Counted from the stretch's first letter, positions 49,260 to 57,650 are shown. The stretch: DNA of 64,000 nucleotides from Gaiellasilicea sp963707575 (GCA_963707575.1 OY970171.1:2728001-2792000); one strand, 5' to 3'. Notes: generated by a model not told the origin, from the sequence alone. Program-made: numbers and translations.

Positions 49260-49919
49260 ATGATCCGACAGCTGACGCTCAGGCTGCTCGACGGCGAAGA
49301 GGCCGCCCGCTCAGCGCGTGTGGAACCAGGGCTGACGCGGATGCGCTTGCTTTCGCGCGCGGTCGCCGGTGGCGGTGCGATCGTCGCGGGTGGCGTCTTC
49401 CTCGGCGGCCTCACGGGAATCGCGACGGCGGCCCGGTCGGCGGAGCAGGACGTGCGAATTCTCAACCTCGTGCTCCTGCTCGAGGAGCTGGAGGCTGCGT
49501 TCTACGCGGACGCGCTGGATCGCGGCGCTCTCCGCGGCGAGCTTGCGGAGTTCGCTCGCGTCGTCGGCGCGCACGAGCAGGCGCATGTCGGGTACCTGCG
49601 CAAGGCGCTCGCAGACCGTGCAGAGGCGCGTCCCCGCTTCGACTTCGGTGACACAACGAGCGATCCCGATCGCTTCGCGGTGACCGCGGCGATGCTCGAG
49701 GACACGGGGATCGCCGCCTACAACGGGCAGGCCGTGAACCTGACGAAGCCTGTTCTGAAGGCGGCGGCGACGATCGTCTCGGTCGAGGCGAGGCATGCAG
49801 CGTGGATTCGCGACATCGTCGGCCGGCCTGCGGCGCCTGACGCGACGGACGATCCGGCGACCGAAGCGCAAGTGCAAGCGGCCGTGGACCGAACCGGCTT
49901 CGTGAAGGCCGGCGGATGA
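49260..49919 (+). CDS. Ferritin-like domain protein, exported, copy 1
   Basis: 219 aa from ATG 49260 (AGG at 49251-49253, 6 nt spacing); ATG 49254 adds two residues. A signal-like N-terminus (RMRLLSRAVAGGGAIVAGGVFLGG) precedes a ferritin-like helix bundle: LLLEELEAAFYADALDRGAL, FARVVGAHEQAHVGYLRKAL, FAVTAAMLEDTGIAAYNGQA and IVSVEARHAAWIRDI. The Glu and Glu-x2-His pattern of a dimetal site (EELEAAFY, HEQAHV, EARH) is preserved. Similar proteins of this DUF4439/ferritin-like_2 type occur widely. Coupled (ATGA) to a second copy. Confidence 0.82.
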   Translation: MIRQLTLRLLDGEEAARSARVEPGLTRMRLLSRAVAGGGAIVAGGVFLGGLTGIATAARSAEQDVRILNLVLLLEELEAAFYADALDRGALRGELAEFARVVGAHEQAHVGYLRKALADRAEARPRFDFGDTTSDPDRFAVTAAMLEDTGIAAYNGQAVNLTKPVLKAAATIVSVEARHAAWIRDIVGRPAAPDATDDPATEAQVQAAVDRTGFVKAGG

Positions 49920-50599
49920 AGCCGCCCTTCACGCTCGGCCCGGAGCTCACCCTCGACGAGCTCGACCGCGACGGTGCGCTGCGCGAAACCGGCTCGCGGC
50001 TCTCGCGCACGCGGTTCCTCGGCGTCGCCGCAGGCGTGGGCGCCGCGTCGAGCATTTTCGTCACGGATGCACGAGGGGCCGCGAAGAGCGACGTCGACAT
50101 CCTCAACTACGCCCTGACGCTCGAATACCTCCAGTCCGCCTTCTACACCGAGACGGAACGCATCGCGGCAGTCAGAGGGCAGGCCGCGCGCGCAGCACGT
50201 GTCGTCGGAGCCGTGGAGCGTGCACATGTGGACGCCTTCCGCAAGCTGCTCGGACGGAAGGCGATCAAGCGGCCTGCGTTCGATTTCCGCGGCACGACGG
50301 AGGATCAGCAGGCGTTCCTGAAGACGGCGGTCGCGTTGGAGGACCTCGCCGTCGCCGCCTATAAGGGCCAGGCGCATCTGATCGAGTCGGATGCGGTTCT
50401 GGCCGCGGCCGTGTCGATCCACTCGGTCGAGGCCCGGCACGCGGCGTGGATGCGTCATCTCTTCGGCATCCGGCCGGCGGCGAATGCGTTCGACCAGGCC
50501 AAGCCGCGTGGGGAGATCGAGCGGATCGTCCGCTCGACCTCGTTCGTCGTGGCGCGAGCGCGGACGCGGGGGAGAGGAGGGCCGAGATTCACCGGCTGA
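49916..50599 (+). CDS. Ferritin-like domain protein, exported, copy 2
   Basis: 227-aa paralogue of the 49260 gene, overlapping it by ATGA. Signal-like stretch (SRLSRTRFLGVAAGVGAASSIFVTDARG), then bundle helices with LEYLQSAFYTETERIAAVRG, VVGAVERAHVDAFRKLLGRK, VALEDLAVAAYKGQA and SIHSVEARHAAWMRHLFG, matching copy 1 motif by motif. The two proteins may form a heteromer with a dimetal centre. The last 13 bp overlap the proposed start of the L,D-transpeptidase gene. Confidence 0.82.
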   Translation: MKPPFTLGPELTLDELDRDGALRETGSRLSRTRFLGVAAGVGAASSIFVTDARGAAKSDVDILNYALTLEYLQSAFYTETERIAAVRGQAARAARVVGAVERAHVDAFRKLLGRKAIKRPAFDFRGTTEDQQAFLKTAVALEDLAVAAYKGQAHLIESDAVLAAAVSIHSVEARHAAWMRHLFGIRPAANAFDQAKPRGEIERIVRSTSFVVARARTRGRGGPRFTG

Positions 50600-51375
50600 T
50601 CCTGCTGCCGGCTCTCGTCATCGCCGCCGTGGTCGCCGCCATCGTCATCGCGCTCCTTGCCCGTCAGGACGACAACCCTGCGACGGTGGACAGCGGCGCC
50701 GTGCTTGCACCGTCGCCCACTCCCGCGCTGCTCATCGGCGAGCCGATCCCGCTGCGGACGGCGCGCGACGTCACGTACTGGGCGCCTGTCGTGCGCGCCG
50801 TTGCGGCACGCGCGGCGCCGTCTGCGACTGCGCGAACCGTGGCGCGTCTGACCACGCTGACGCCGGAGAAGACGGCGAACCTCGTGCTCGCGCTGAGCCG
50901 CGTGACCGACGCCCGAGGCCGGGTGTGGACGCGGATACGGCTCCCTGTGCTGCCCAACAACACGATCGGGTGGGTCCCCCGCGCGGCGCTCGGTGGTCTC
51001 TCCACGGTTCGGACCCGCCTCGTCGTCGATCTGGAGCGCCTGACGGCAACGCTCTACCGGGGTGGCAGACGCCTTCTCCGCGTCCCCATCGGAGTCGGTC
51101 GGCCGCAGTGGCCGACGCCGCGTGGTGAGTTCTACGTCCGCAACCGCCTTGCGAGCTACAGGAGTCCGTTCTACGGCCCGATCGCGTTCGGCACGAGCGC
51201 CCGCTCCGAAGTCCTCACCGACTGGCCCGCGGGCGGCTTCGTGGGTATCCACGGCACCGACCGGCCGGAGCTCCTGCCAGGGCGGGTGTCGCACGGATGC
51301 ATCCGGCTGCGCAATCCCGACCTCCTTCGACTCGGTCGGCTGATGCCTGTGGGCACGCCGTTGACGATCCGCTGA
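50587..51375 (+). CDS. L,D-transpeptidase (YkuD) with SH3-like domain
   Basis: 262 aa if started at ATT 50587. A membrane anchor (LILLPALVIAAVVAAIVIALLA) leads into an SH3-like part and the YkuD catalytic domain LERLTATLYRGGRRLLRVPI, WPTPRGEFYV and the active centre FVGIHGTD ... SHGCIRL with His236 and Cys238. It makes 3-3 peptidoglycan or protein crosslinks outside the membrane. No ATG/GTG/TTG gives a complete anchor: ATG 50446 adds 47 shadow residues, GTG 50629 truncates the anchor. An ideal AGGAGG sits 6 nt before the ATT. Confidence 0.82.
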   Translation: MHRLILLPALVIAAVVAAIVIALLARQDDNPATVDSGAVLAPSPTPALLIGEPIPLRTARDVTYWAPVVRAVAARAAPSATARTVARLTTLTPEKTANLVLALSRVTDARGRVWTRIRLPVLPNNTIGWVPRAALGGLSTVRTRLVVDLERLTATLYRGGRRLLRVPIGVGRPQWPTPRGEFYVRNRLASYRSPFYGPIAFGTSARSEVLTDWPAGGFVGIHGTDRPELLPGRVSHGCIRLRNPDLLRLGRLMPVGTPLTIR

Positions 51376-52133
51376 TGCGTCTGGGGCTGCTCGCCGCCCT
51401 GGTCGTCCTCGCAGCGGCTGTCGCGGCGCCCGGTCAGGCAGCCCCCGCGCCGCCGCCGGGCGAGCTCTGGTCTGAGTTCCCGCTCGAGCCGCGGGTCGAG
51501 ACGGCACGGGCGGCGCCGACGGCGAATCCCACCCCTCCTCGGGTCGCCGCACATGCTCCTTCCCTGGTCGCCGCGCAAGCCCCGGCGGGCGAGTCGCTCG
51601 GACCGTGGCTCCTACTCGCCCTTGGAGCCGCCGCCGTCATGGCCGCGCTCGCGACGGTGGGCGCGCTGGGTGTGCCGATCGTGCGTTCGCGACACGAGGA
51701 CGGAGCGATCGCTGTGCAGCCCGCTGTGCGGGCTGTGAGGCGGAAGAAGGTCGCGGTGAAGGACGTTCGACCGGAGCCCCCGGAGCAATCGCTGGTCGAG
51801 GTGCTCGCGCCGCACACGCGGCTTCACGAGGCCGAGCAGGACGAGGCGGAGACAGAGACACGACAGACAGGGGCCGAGGAGGCCTGCGAGATCGTCTGGT
51901 GGCGGGGCTACGTCAAGTCCCAGTTCTACGTGCAGTCGGACTCGCCCCTCGATGAGGTGCTCATGTCACGGCTCTTCCGTTTCCGTGGCAGCGAGGAGCC
52001 CGAGCCCGAAGGCGCCGCCGCCGACGCGCACCGGGCCCTCGTCGAAGAGCTCAGGGCCGCGGGCTGGGTGCCGGACGGTCGCGGCGAGCAGTGGTATTCA
52101 GAGCGATTCCGCCGGGGCGGCCCTACCGCTTGA
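51375..52133 (+). CDS. Exported/membrane protein of the LDT operon
   Basis: 252 aa. Signal peptide (RLGLLAALVVLAAAVAAPGQA), Pro/Ala-rich segment, a membrane helix (LGPWLLLALGAAAVMAALATVGA) and an intracellular C-terminal domain with CEIVWWRGYVKSQFYVQS and AHRALVEELRAAGWVPDGRGEQWYSERFRR. That last piece recalls small domains that pair with peptidoglycan factors, but no family is certain. ATG overlaps the LDT stop (TGATG), so it is translationally coupled. Its end overlaps the convergent 52123 gene by 11 bp. Confidence 0.72.
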   Translation: MRLGLLAALVVLAAAVAAPGQAAPAPPPGELWSEFPLEPRVETARAAPTANPTPPRVAAHAPSLVAAQAPAGESLGPWLLLALGAAAVMAALATVGALGVPIVRSRHEDGAIAVQPAVRAVRRKKVAVKDVRPEPPEQSLVEVLAPHTRLHEAEQDEAETETRQTGAEEACEIVWWRGYVKSQFYVQSDSPLDEVLMSRLFRFRGSEEPEPEGAAADAHRALVEELRAAGWVPDGRGEQWYSERFRRGGPTA

Positions 52134-52578
52134 ACTGGAGCTCGTGCCACGAGGGCACCGGTGCGAGCTCGAGCAGCGCGCGGCCGCCGCGGGGCTCGGC
52201 GTAGCCGAAGTCGCCCGACTCCTCGTCCCAGGCGATCTCGAGCAGCCCCTCCTTGACGCGGTGGTCGAGCCATGCGCCGCGGAAGACGAGCTTGCGCAGC
52301 CAGTAGACGAGCGACTCGCCCTCGAGCAGCCCGACCCGCTCCCAGTGGCGGACGAGGTAGCGGCCGAGCGGACTGCGCGCGTCGGCGATGCGGCCGTCGG
52401 CGGCGAGCTCCACCAGATCGGCCGTCTCGTCCTCGTCCAGGTCGTTCGCCTCGATCAGGCCGAGACGCACGGCAGCGCCCGTGATCCGCTCCTCGAAATC
52501 GGTCGCGTTGAAGCCGAAGCGGTAGCCGAGGAACTCGACGACGTAGTCCTCGCCGGACGCGTAGTTCGTCTCTCCCAT
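52123..52578 (-). CDS. Hypothetical protein (151 aa)
   Basis: Soluble protein: GETNYASGEDYVVEFLGYRF, DFEERITGAAVRLGLIEAND, GRYLVRHWERVGLLEGESLV, and a C-terminal GGRALLELAPVPSWHELQFK. Acidic with many aromatic residues; unrecognised. ATG 52578 chosen because a TACCCT hexamer ends 8 nt upstream. Divergent from the 52603 gene, sharing the promoter palindrome. Confidence 0.65.
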   Translation of the reverse strand: MGETNYASGEDYVVEFLGYRFGFNATDFEERITGAAVRLGLIEANDLDEDETADLVELAADGRIADARSPLGRYLVRHWERVGLLEGESLVYWLRKLVFRGAWLDHRVKEGLLEIAWDEESGDFGYAEPRGGRALLELAPVPSWHELQFKR

Positions 52579-52586
52579 GGAGCCAA

Positions 52587-52596
52587 AGGGTACCCT
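52587..52596. promoter_or_regulatory. Shared -10 palindrome for divergent genes
   Basis: AGGGTACCCT. Read forward, TACCCT (52591-52596) ends 6 nt before GTG 52603; read on the minus strand, TACCCT (52592-52587) ends 8 nt before ATG 52578. Two overlapping leaderless -10 elements in one palindrome. Confidence 0.5.
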
Positions 52597-52602
52597 CGGG
52601 GC

Positions 52603-52818
52603 GTGAACTGGAGGGTCACGATTCCGATGACGGCCGTCGTGCTGGTGGTGTGGCTCGTCGGGACGTGGATCACCAAGTACTCGCTCGGAGAGATGGCGAT
52701 CCTCACCCCGATCGCAGTCGTCGCGCTGGGCGCGTTCGCCGGAATCTTGCTGCTCTGGGCCAAGGTCATTCGCGAGTCGCTGCACCGCCGCCGGGATCCC
52801 GGCAGCGACTCCGCGTAG
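52603..52818 (+). CDS. Small membrane protein (71 aa)
   Basis: Two hydrophobic helices (TAVVLVVWLVGTWITKYSLG and AVVALGAFAGILLLWAKVI) joined by a short turn, with an Arg-rich tail. GTG 52603 supported by the -10 palindrome. It ends 37 bp before recJ. Function unknown. Confidence 0.65.
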   Translation: MNWRVTIPMTAVVLVVWLVGTWITKYSLGEMAILTPIAVVALGAFAGILLLWAKVIRESLHRRRDPGSDSA

Positions 52819-52855
52819 CGCCGCCGTCCGACCTCGTCCGTACCGTCATCCGTCC

Positions 52856-54763
52856 ATGCAGGACGGATCGTGGACGATCGAGCGCTCTGATCACCGTGAC
52901 GTAGCGGCGCTCGCAGCGGCGCTCGAGATCGGCGAGATCACCGCCTCGATCCTCGTCCGCCGCGGCCTGCGCGACCCGGATGAGGCTCGTGCCTTCCTGG
53001 CCGGCGAGCGCACGCCGCACGATCCGTTCCTGCTGGGCGACATGGCCGCCGCGGTCGAGCGGATCCACGCGGCGATCGCCGCGGGGACGCGGATCTGCGT
53101 GCACGGCGACTACGACGTCGACGGCATCTGCGCCACCGCGCTCGCTGTCTTGACGCTGCGCGAGCTCGGCGCCGAGGTCGACTGGCACCTGCCGAGCCGC
53201 TTCGAGGAGGGCTACGGCGTCTCGGGCGAGACGATCGCGCGCCTGGCCGACGAGGGCTGCGGACTGCTGATCACCGTCGACTGCGGGATCACCGCCGTCG
53301 AGGAGGTGGCAGCGGCGAAGGCGGCCGGGCTCGACGTGATCGTCACCGATCACCATCGCCCCGGGCCAACGCTCCCGGACTGCCCGATCGTGGCGACGCG
53401 GCCGTCCGGATACCCGTTTCCGGAGCTCTGCGGCACCGGGGTCGTGCACAAGCTCGCGCAGGCGCTGCTCGGAGTCGACCACCCCGCGATCGCGCGGCAC
53501 GCGGATCTCGTCGCCCTCGCGACGATCGCCGACGTCGTCCCCCTCCTCGACGAGAACCGCTCGCTCGCGATCGCCGGCCTGCGCGCGCTCGCCCGGACGC
53601 AGAAGCCCGGCCTCCGCGCCCTGATGCGCTCGGCCTCGGTCGATCCCGCGGCGATCGAGTCCTCGTCGGTCGGTTTCCGGCTGGCACCGCGCATCAACGC
53701 CGCCGGCCGGCTCGGCCGTCCCGACGCGGCGCTCCAGCTCCTGCTCACCGAGAGCGACGACGAGGCGAAGGCGCTGGCCGGCCAGCTGGAGACGCTGAAC
53801 CGCGACCGCCAGGCCGTCGAGGACCGGATCCTCCGCGCCGCGATCGCGCAGGTCGAGTCGTGGCCCGAAGCCCGGCGCCGCCGCCGTGGCTACGTCGTCT
53901 GGGGGGACGACTGGCACGAGGGCGTGATCGGGATCGTCGCGTCCCGCCTCGTCGAGCGGTTCGGCCGGCCGGTCGTCCTGATCGCGGGAACGGGCGACGA
54001 GTGGAAGGGCTCGGGCCGCTCGATTCCGGCCTTCGACCTCCACGGCGCGCTCGGGGCCTGCGCCGAGCACCTCCGCCGCTTCGGGGGGCACAGGGCGGCC
54101 GCCGGCCTCTCGATCGAGGCGACGTCGGCCGAGGACGCGCGACTCGAGGCGTTCGCCGAGGCGTTCGCGGCGCACGCCGACGCAGAGCTCGGGGACGCCG
54201 ATCTCACGCCCGTGACGAGGATCGACGCGATCGTGCCCGGCTCGGCTCTGACGCTCGCCCTCGCGAACGAGCTCGACCGGCTGGCGCCGTTCGGGCTCGG
54301 CAACCCCGACGTGACGCTGCTCGTGCCGAGCTGCGAGGCCGTCCAGCCGGGCGTCGTCGGCGAGGGCAAGCACCTCCGCTTCCGGGTCCGCTCCGCAGAT
54401 CGCGACGTCGGCTCGGCGATCGCCTTCGGGCTCGGCAGCCAGCTCGACCGGCTCTGCCGCACGAACGGGCACGGTCCCCTTCGCTACGACCTCGTCTGCC
54501 GCCTGAAGGAGAACCGCTGGAACGGCACCGTCGCGCCCCAACTCGTCATCCGCCGCGTCTTCGACGCCCCGGACGGCTACGAGGAGCTGCGCGCGCACCT
54601 CGCAAAGCTGTGGCGGGCGGGGGAGAGCGAGTGGACGAGCGACGCACGCGCGATCTTCACGGAGCTCGAGCTGGCCGAGGGCGCGCGCCGGCAGCTCTAC
54701 GAGTCGGAGGCGTTCCGGGCCTTGCTCGCCGGCGCGGCCGACGCGCTTCCGCGCGCCGCCTGA
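52856..54763 (+). CDS. recJ: Single-stranded DNA exonuclease RecJ
   Basis: 635-aa 5'-3' ssDNA exonuclease of the DHH superfamily. The catalytic core shows DYDVDG (Asp85-Gly90), VDCGIT, DHH (Asp165-His167) and a C-terminal DHHA1-type GSGRSIPAFDLHGAL / FGGHRAAAG pair. An OB-fold region follows (TLALANELDRLAPFGLGNPD). At 635 aa it is in the usual range. Translation probably begins at ATG 52856; a TACCGT hexamer lies 9 nt upstream, looser than the other genes here. Confidence 0.95.
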   Translation: MQDGSWTIERSDHRDVAALAAALEIGEITASILVRRGLRDPDEARAFLAGERTPHDPFLLGDMAAAVERIHAAIAAGTRICVHGDYDVDGICATALAVLTLRELGAEVDWHLPSRFEEGYGVSGETIARLADEGCGLLITVDCGITAVEEVAAAKAAGLDVIVTDHHRPGPTLPDCPIVATRPSGYPFPELCGTGVVHKLAQALLGVDHPAIARHADLVALATIADVVPLLDENRSLAIAGLRALARTQKPGLRALMRSASVDPAAIESSSVGFRLAPRINAAGRLGRPDAALQLLLTESDDEAKALAGQLETLNRDRQAVEDRILRAAIAQVESWPEARRRRRGYVVWGDDWHEGVIGIVASRLVERFGRPVVLIAGTGDEWKGSGRSIPAFDLHGALGACAEHLRRFGGHRAAAGLSIEATSAEDARLEAFAEAFAAHADAELGDADLTPVTRIDAIVPGSALTLALANELDRLAPFGLGNPDVTLLVPSCEAVQPGVVGEGKHLRFRVRSADRDVGSAIAFGLGSQLDRLCRTNGHGPLRYDLVCRLKENRWNGTVAPQLVIRRVFDAPDGYEELRAHLAKLWRAGESEWTSDARAIFTELELAEGARRQLYESEAFRALLAGAADALPRAA

Positions 54764-54770
54764 CCTACCG

Positions 54771-54827
54771 GCCTGCGAGCGCGGCGCGCAGCGACCGCCG
54801 CGGCTGCCCCCGACGGCGCTCGCAGGC
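54771..54827 (+). terminator. Long-loop inverted repeat after recJ
   Basis: Perfect 12-bp stem (54771-54782 with 54816-54827) enclosing 33 nt, starting 8 bp after the recJ stop. Likely terminator or processing hairpin. The remaining 150 bp up to rel show only the -10. Confidence 0.5.
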
Positions 54828-54965
54828 GCAGTCGTCGAGCGCGACGAGGGCCCGGGCGAGCCGTTCGGCCTTCCTCAACTGTCGTCTGCGGCGCAACACG
54901 GGCGTCATCATTCTCTGTTGTAACGCGTACTCCTGCGCGGGGGATTCGCCCTCGGGAGGGCGGAG

Positions 54966-54971
54966 TACACT
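54966..54971 (+). promoter_or_regulatory. -10 hexamer TACACT for rel
   Basis: TACACT, 6 nt (GAATTC), ATG at 54978. The clearest leaderless start in the window, identical to the pdxS promoter hexamer and spacing. Confidence 0.6.
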
Positions 54972-54977
54972 GAATTC

Positions 54978-57179
54978 ATGGCTGTGCTCGACGCTCAGAA
55001 GCATCATCAGGACCTCGTCGATGAGTTGATCGGCGCCGTCGAGGCCTACTTCCCGGCCGTCGACAAAGACCTGCTCGCACGGGCGTTCCACTATGCCGCG
55101 GCCGCGCACGAAGGGCAGCTGCGCAGCTCGGGCGAGCCGTTCCTGCACCACCCCTGGGCGACCGCGAAGATCTGTGCGGAGCTGCGCCTCGACGAGCAGT
55201 CGATCGCGGCGGCGCTCCTGCACGACGTCGTCGAGGACACCGAGGTCGACCTCGAGGAGCTCCGGGCCGAGTTCGGCGCCGAGATCGCGCAGCTCGTCGA
55301 GGGCGTCACGAAGCTGACCCGAACGAGCTTCCAGAGTCGGGAGCAGGCGGAGGCGGAGAACTACCGCAAGATGATCGTCGCGATGGCGCAGGACGTCCGC
55401 GTCATCCTGATCAAGCTCGCCGACCGCCTGCACAACATGCGCACGATCGAGTACCAGGGGAAGCAAGCGCAGGTGCGCAAGGCGAAGGAGACCCTCGAGG
55501 TCTATGCGCCGCTCGCGCATCGCCTCGGCATCCATGCGCTGAAGTGGGAGCTGGAGGACCTCTCGTTCGCGATCCTGCATCCGCGCAAGTACGCCGAGAT
55601 CAAGGCGATGGTGGCCGACCGCCGCGCCGACCGCGAGTCGCAGGTCGAGAAGGCCGCCGAGGTGCTCGGCGCCGAGCTGCGCAAGGTCGACATCCCGGCC
55701 GACATCTCCGGGCGCGCGAAGCACTTCTACTCGATCTACGACAAGATGGCCAAGAAGGGCCGCGAGTTCAACGAGATCTACGACCTCACGGCCATGCGGG
55801 TCACGGTCGAGCGCGGCGGCGACGAGGGCACGCGCGACTGTTACGGGGCGCTGGGGCTGATCCACTCGCTCTGGAAGCCGATGCCCGGACGCTTCAAGGA
55901 CTTCATCGCAATGCCGAAGTTCAACCGCTACCGGTCGCTGCACACGACGGTGATCGGGCCCGAGGGCACCCCGCTCGAGATCCAGGTGCGTACGCGGGAG
56001 ATGCACGAGGAGGCCGAGTACGGGATCGCGGCGCACTGGCTCTACAAGCGCGGCAAGGGCAAGGCCGACGAAGAGTGGCTCTCCTGGGTGAAGTCGCTGC
56101 TGGACTGGCAGCAGGACGAGGCCGACCCGCGCGAGTTCATGAAGACCTTCCGCACCGACCTGTTCGACGACGAGGTGTACGTCTTCACGCCGAAGGGCGA
56201 GGTGAAGACGCTCCCGACGGGGGCGACGCCGATCGACTTTGCCTACGCCGTCCACACGGACGTCGGGCACAAGACGGTCGGGGCGAAGATCAACGGCCGC
56301 ATCGTGCCGCTGCACTACCGGCTGAAGAACGGCGACTTCGTCGAGATCCTGACCTCCAAGTCGGGCCGCGGGCCGTCGCGCGACTGGATGTCGCTCGCCG
56401 CCTCGTCCCGCGCGCGCAACAAGATCCGCCAGTGGTTCCAGCGCGAGACCCGTGGCGAGACGGAGGCCAAGGGGCGCGAGATCCTCGACGGCGCCCTGAA
56501 GGCGCAGAACCTGCCCTACCGGAAGCTGCAAGGCTCGGCCGTGCTCGCCCAGGTGATCCGGGAAACCGGGTTCAAGAAGGCCGAGGACTTCTACGTCGCG
56601 CTCGGCTCCGGAAAGCTCCAGTCCGGCCAGATCGTGAACAAGGTGCTGCAGCGCCTGAAGACCGACGAGGTGGCCGAGGAGCCGATGGTTCCGCTGAAGG
56701 CGCCGAAGGCGCGCTCGACGGTGGCCGGCGACTCGCTGGGGATCAAGGTGCAGGGAATCGAAGACGTGCTCGTGCGGATGGCGAAGTGCTGCACGCCGGT
56801 GCCGGGCGACCCGATCCTCGGCTACATCTCGCTCGGCCGCGGGATCACGATCCACCGCGAGGACTGCCCCAACGTGCGGGCGCTGAAGCGGAATCCCGAG
56901 CGGTTCACGCCGGTCGAGTGGGACGGCGGGACGACGACGAGCTTCCGCGTTCAGGTGGCCGTCGACTCCTTCGACCGGCCAAGGCTGCTCGAGGACGTCG
57001 CGCGCACCTTCGCCGAGCACGGCGCGAACATCGTCTCCTACGGCGGCGTCGTGGAGGACGGGATGGCCCGCAACTGGTACACGGCCGAGGTGGCCGACGT
57101 GAAGGAGTTGCGCGCGCTTCTCTCCGCCCTGCGCAACCTCGACGCCGTGTTCGACGCGTACCGGGTCACGCCGACGTGA
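54978..57179 (+). CDS. rel: Bifunctional (p)ppGpp synthetase/hydrolase
   Basis: 733-aa RelA/SpoT homologue. The HD hydrolase domain has FHYAAAAHEGQLRSSGEPFL and LLHDVVEDTEVDLEEL. The synthetase domain has GRFKDFIAMPKFNRYRSLHT; then TGS (VYVFTPKGEVKTLPTGATPI), a zinc-finger-like KCCTPVPGDPILGYISLGRG, and a C-terminal ACT domain. Complete hydrolase and synthetase motifs argue for a bifunctional Rel. It controls the stringent response in the cytoplasm. Coupled by GTGA to a GNAT gene. Confidence 0.97.
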   Translation: MAVLDAQKHHQDLVDELIGAVEAYFPAVDKDLLARAFHYAAAAHEGQLRSSGEPFLHHPWATAKICAELRLDEQSIAAALLHDVVEDTEVDLEELRAEFGAEIAQLVEGVTKLTRTSFQSREQAEAENYRKMIVAMAQDVRVILIKLADRLHNMRTIEYQGKQAQVRKAKETLEVYAPLAHRLGIHALKWELEDLSFAILHPRKYAEIKAMVADRRADRESQVEKAAEVLGAELRKVDIPADISGRAKHFYSIYDKMAKKGREFNEIYDLTAMRVTVERGGDEGTRDCYGALGLIHSLWKPMPGRFKDFIAMPKFNRYRSLHTTVIGPEGTPLEIQVRTREMHEEAEYGIAAHWLYKRGKGKADEEWLSWVKSLLDWQQDEADPREFMKTFRTDLFDDEVYVFTPKGEVKTLPTGATPIDFAYAVHTDVGHKTVGAKINGRIVPLHYRLKNGDFVEILTSKSGRGPSRDWMSLAASSRARNKIRQWFQRETRGETEAKGREILDGALKAQNLPYRKLQGSAVLAQVIRETGFKKAEDFYVALGSGKLQSGQIVNKVLQRLKTDEVAEEPMVPLKAPKARSTVAGDSLGIKVQGIEDVLVRMAKCCTPVPGDPILGYISLGRGITIHREDCPNVRALKRNPERFTPVEWDGGTTTSFRVQVAVDSFDRPRLLEDVARTFAEHGANIVSYGGVVEDGMARNWYTAEVADVKELRALLSALRNLDAVFDAYRVTPT

Positions 57180-57634
57180 TCCTGACAGGGCCGCGTCTGA
57201 CGCTGACGGCGTTGGACGCGGACGCGGTGGAGGCGATGGGTGCGTCGCCGCTCCTGGACGGCGTGCACGAGTTCTTCGTCGCGCGGCTGCGCGAGGACCC
57301 GGGGGCGATCGGCTACTGGGTGTGGCTGGCGACGCTTGCCGACGGGACGGCGGTGGCGGCAGGCGGGTTCGGCGGCCGGCCGGGCCGCACCGAGCGGCTG
57401 ACGGTCGGCTATCACGTCGACGAGGCGTATCGCGGCGAGGGGTATGCGACCGAGCTGTTGAACCTGCTCACCGAGTGGGCGCTCGCGCAGCCCGGCGTGA
57501 AGCTGGTGCGGGCGACGATCAAGCCGGAGAACGCCCCGTCTCTGCGCGTCGCCGAGAAGGCCGGCTTCGAGCGCGCCGGCCGGACGCGGACCGACGAGGA
57601 CGGCGAGCTGCTCGTCTTCCTGCGGAGCAGCTGA
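57176..57634 (+). CDS. GNAT-family N-acetyltransferase
   Basis: 152-aa acetyltransferase, GTG start overlapping the rel stop. The acetyl-CoA signature VGYHVDEAYRGEGYATELL (Arg/Gln-x2-Gly-x-Gly/Ala pattern) and PENAPSLRVAEKAGFERAGR are present. The N-terminus ILTGPRLTLTALDADAV is like RimJ/RimL-type transferases. Substrate unknown, possibly a small molecule or an N-terminal amine. Confidence 0.88.
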   Translation: MILTGPRLTLTALDADAVEAMGASPLLDGVHEFFVARLREDPGAIGYWVWLATLADGTAVAAGGFGGRPGRTERLTVGYHVDEAYRGEGYATELLNLLTEWALAQPGVKLVRATIKPENAPSLRVAEKAGFERAGRTRTDEDGELLVFLRSS

Positions 57635-57650
57635 GCCGTCCGCGCGGGCC

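Noticed and set aside
54765..57020. 751-codon minus-strand open frame opposite rel
   Set aside because: It mirrors the rel gene in a GC-rich shadow frame, has no family motifs and consists of Arg/Leu/Asp-rich low-complexity sequence, while the plus strand encodes a complete RelA/SpoT protein.
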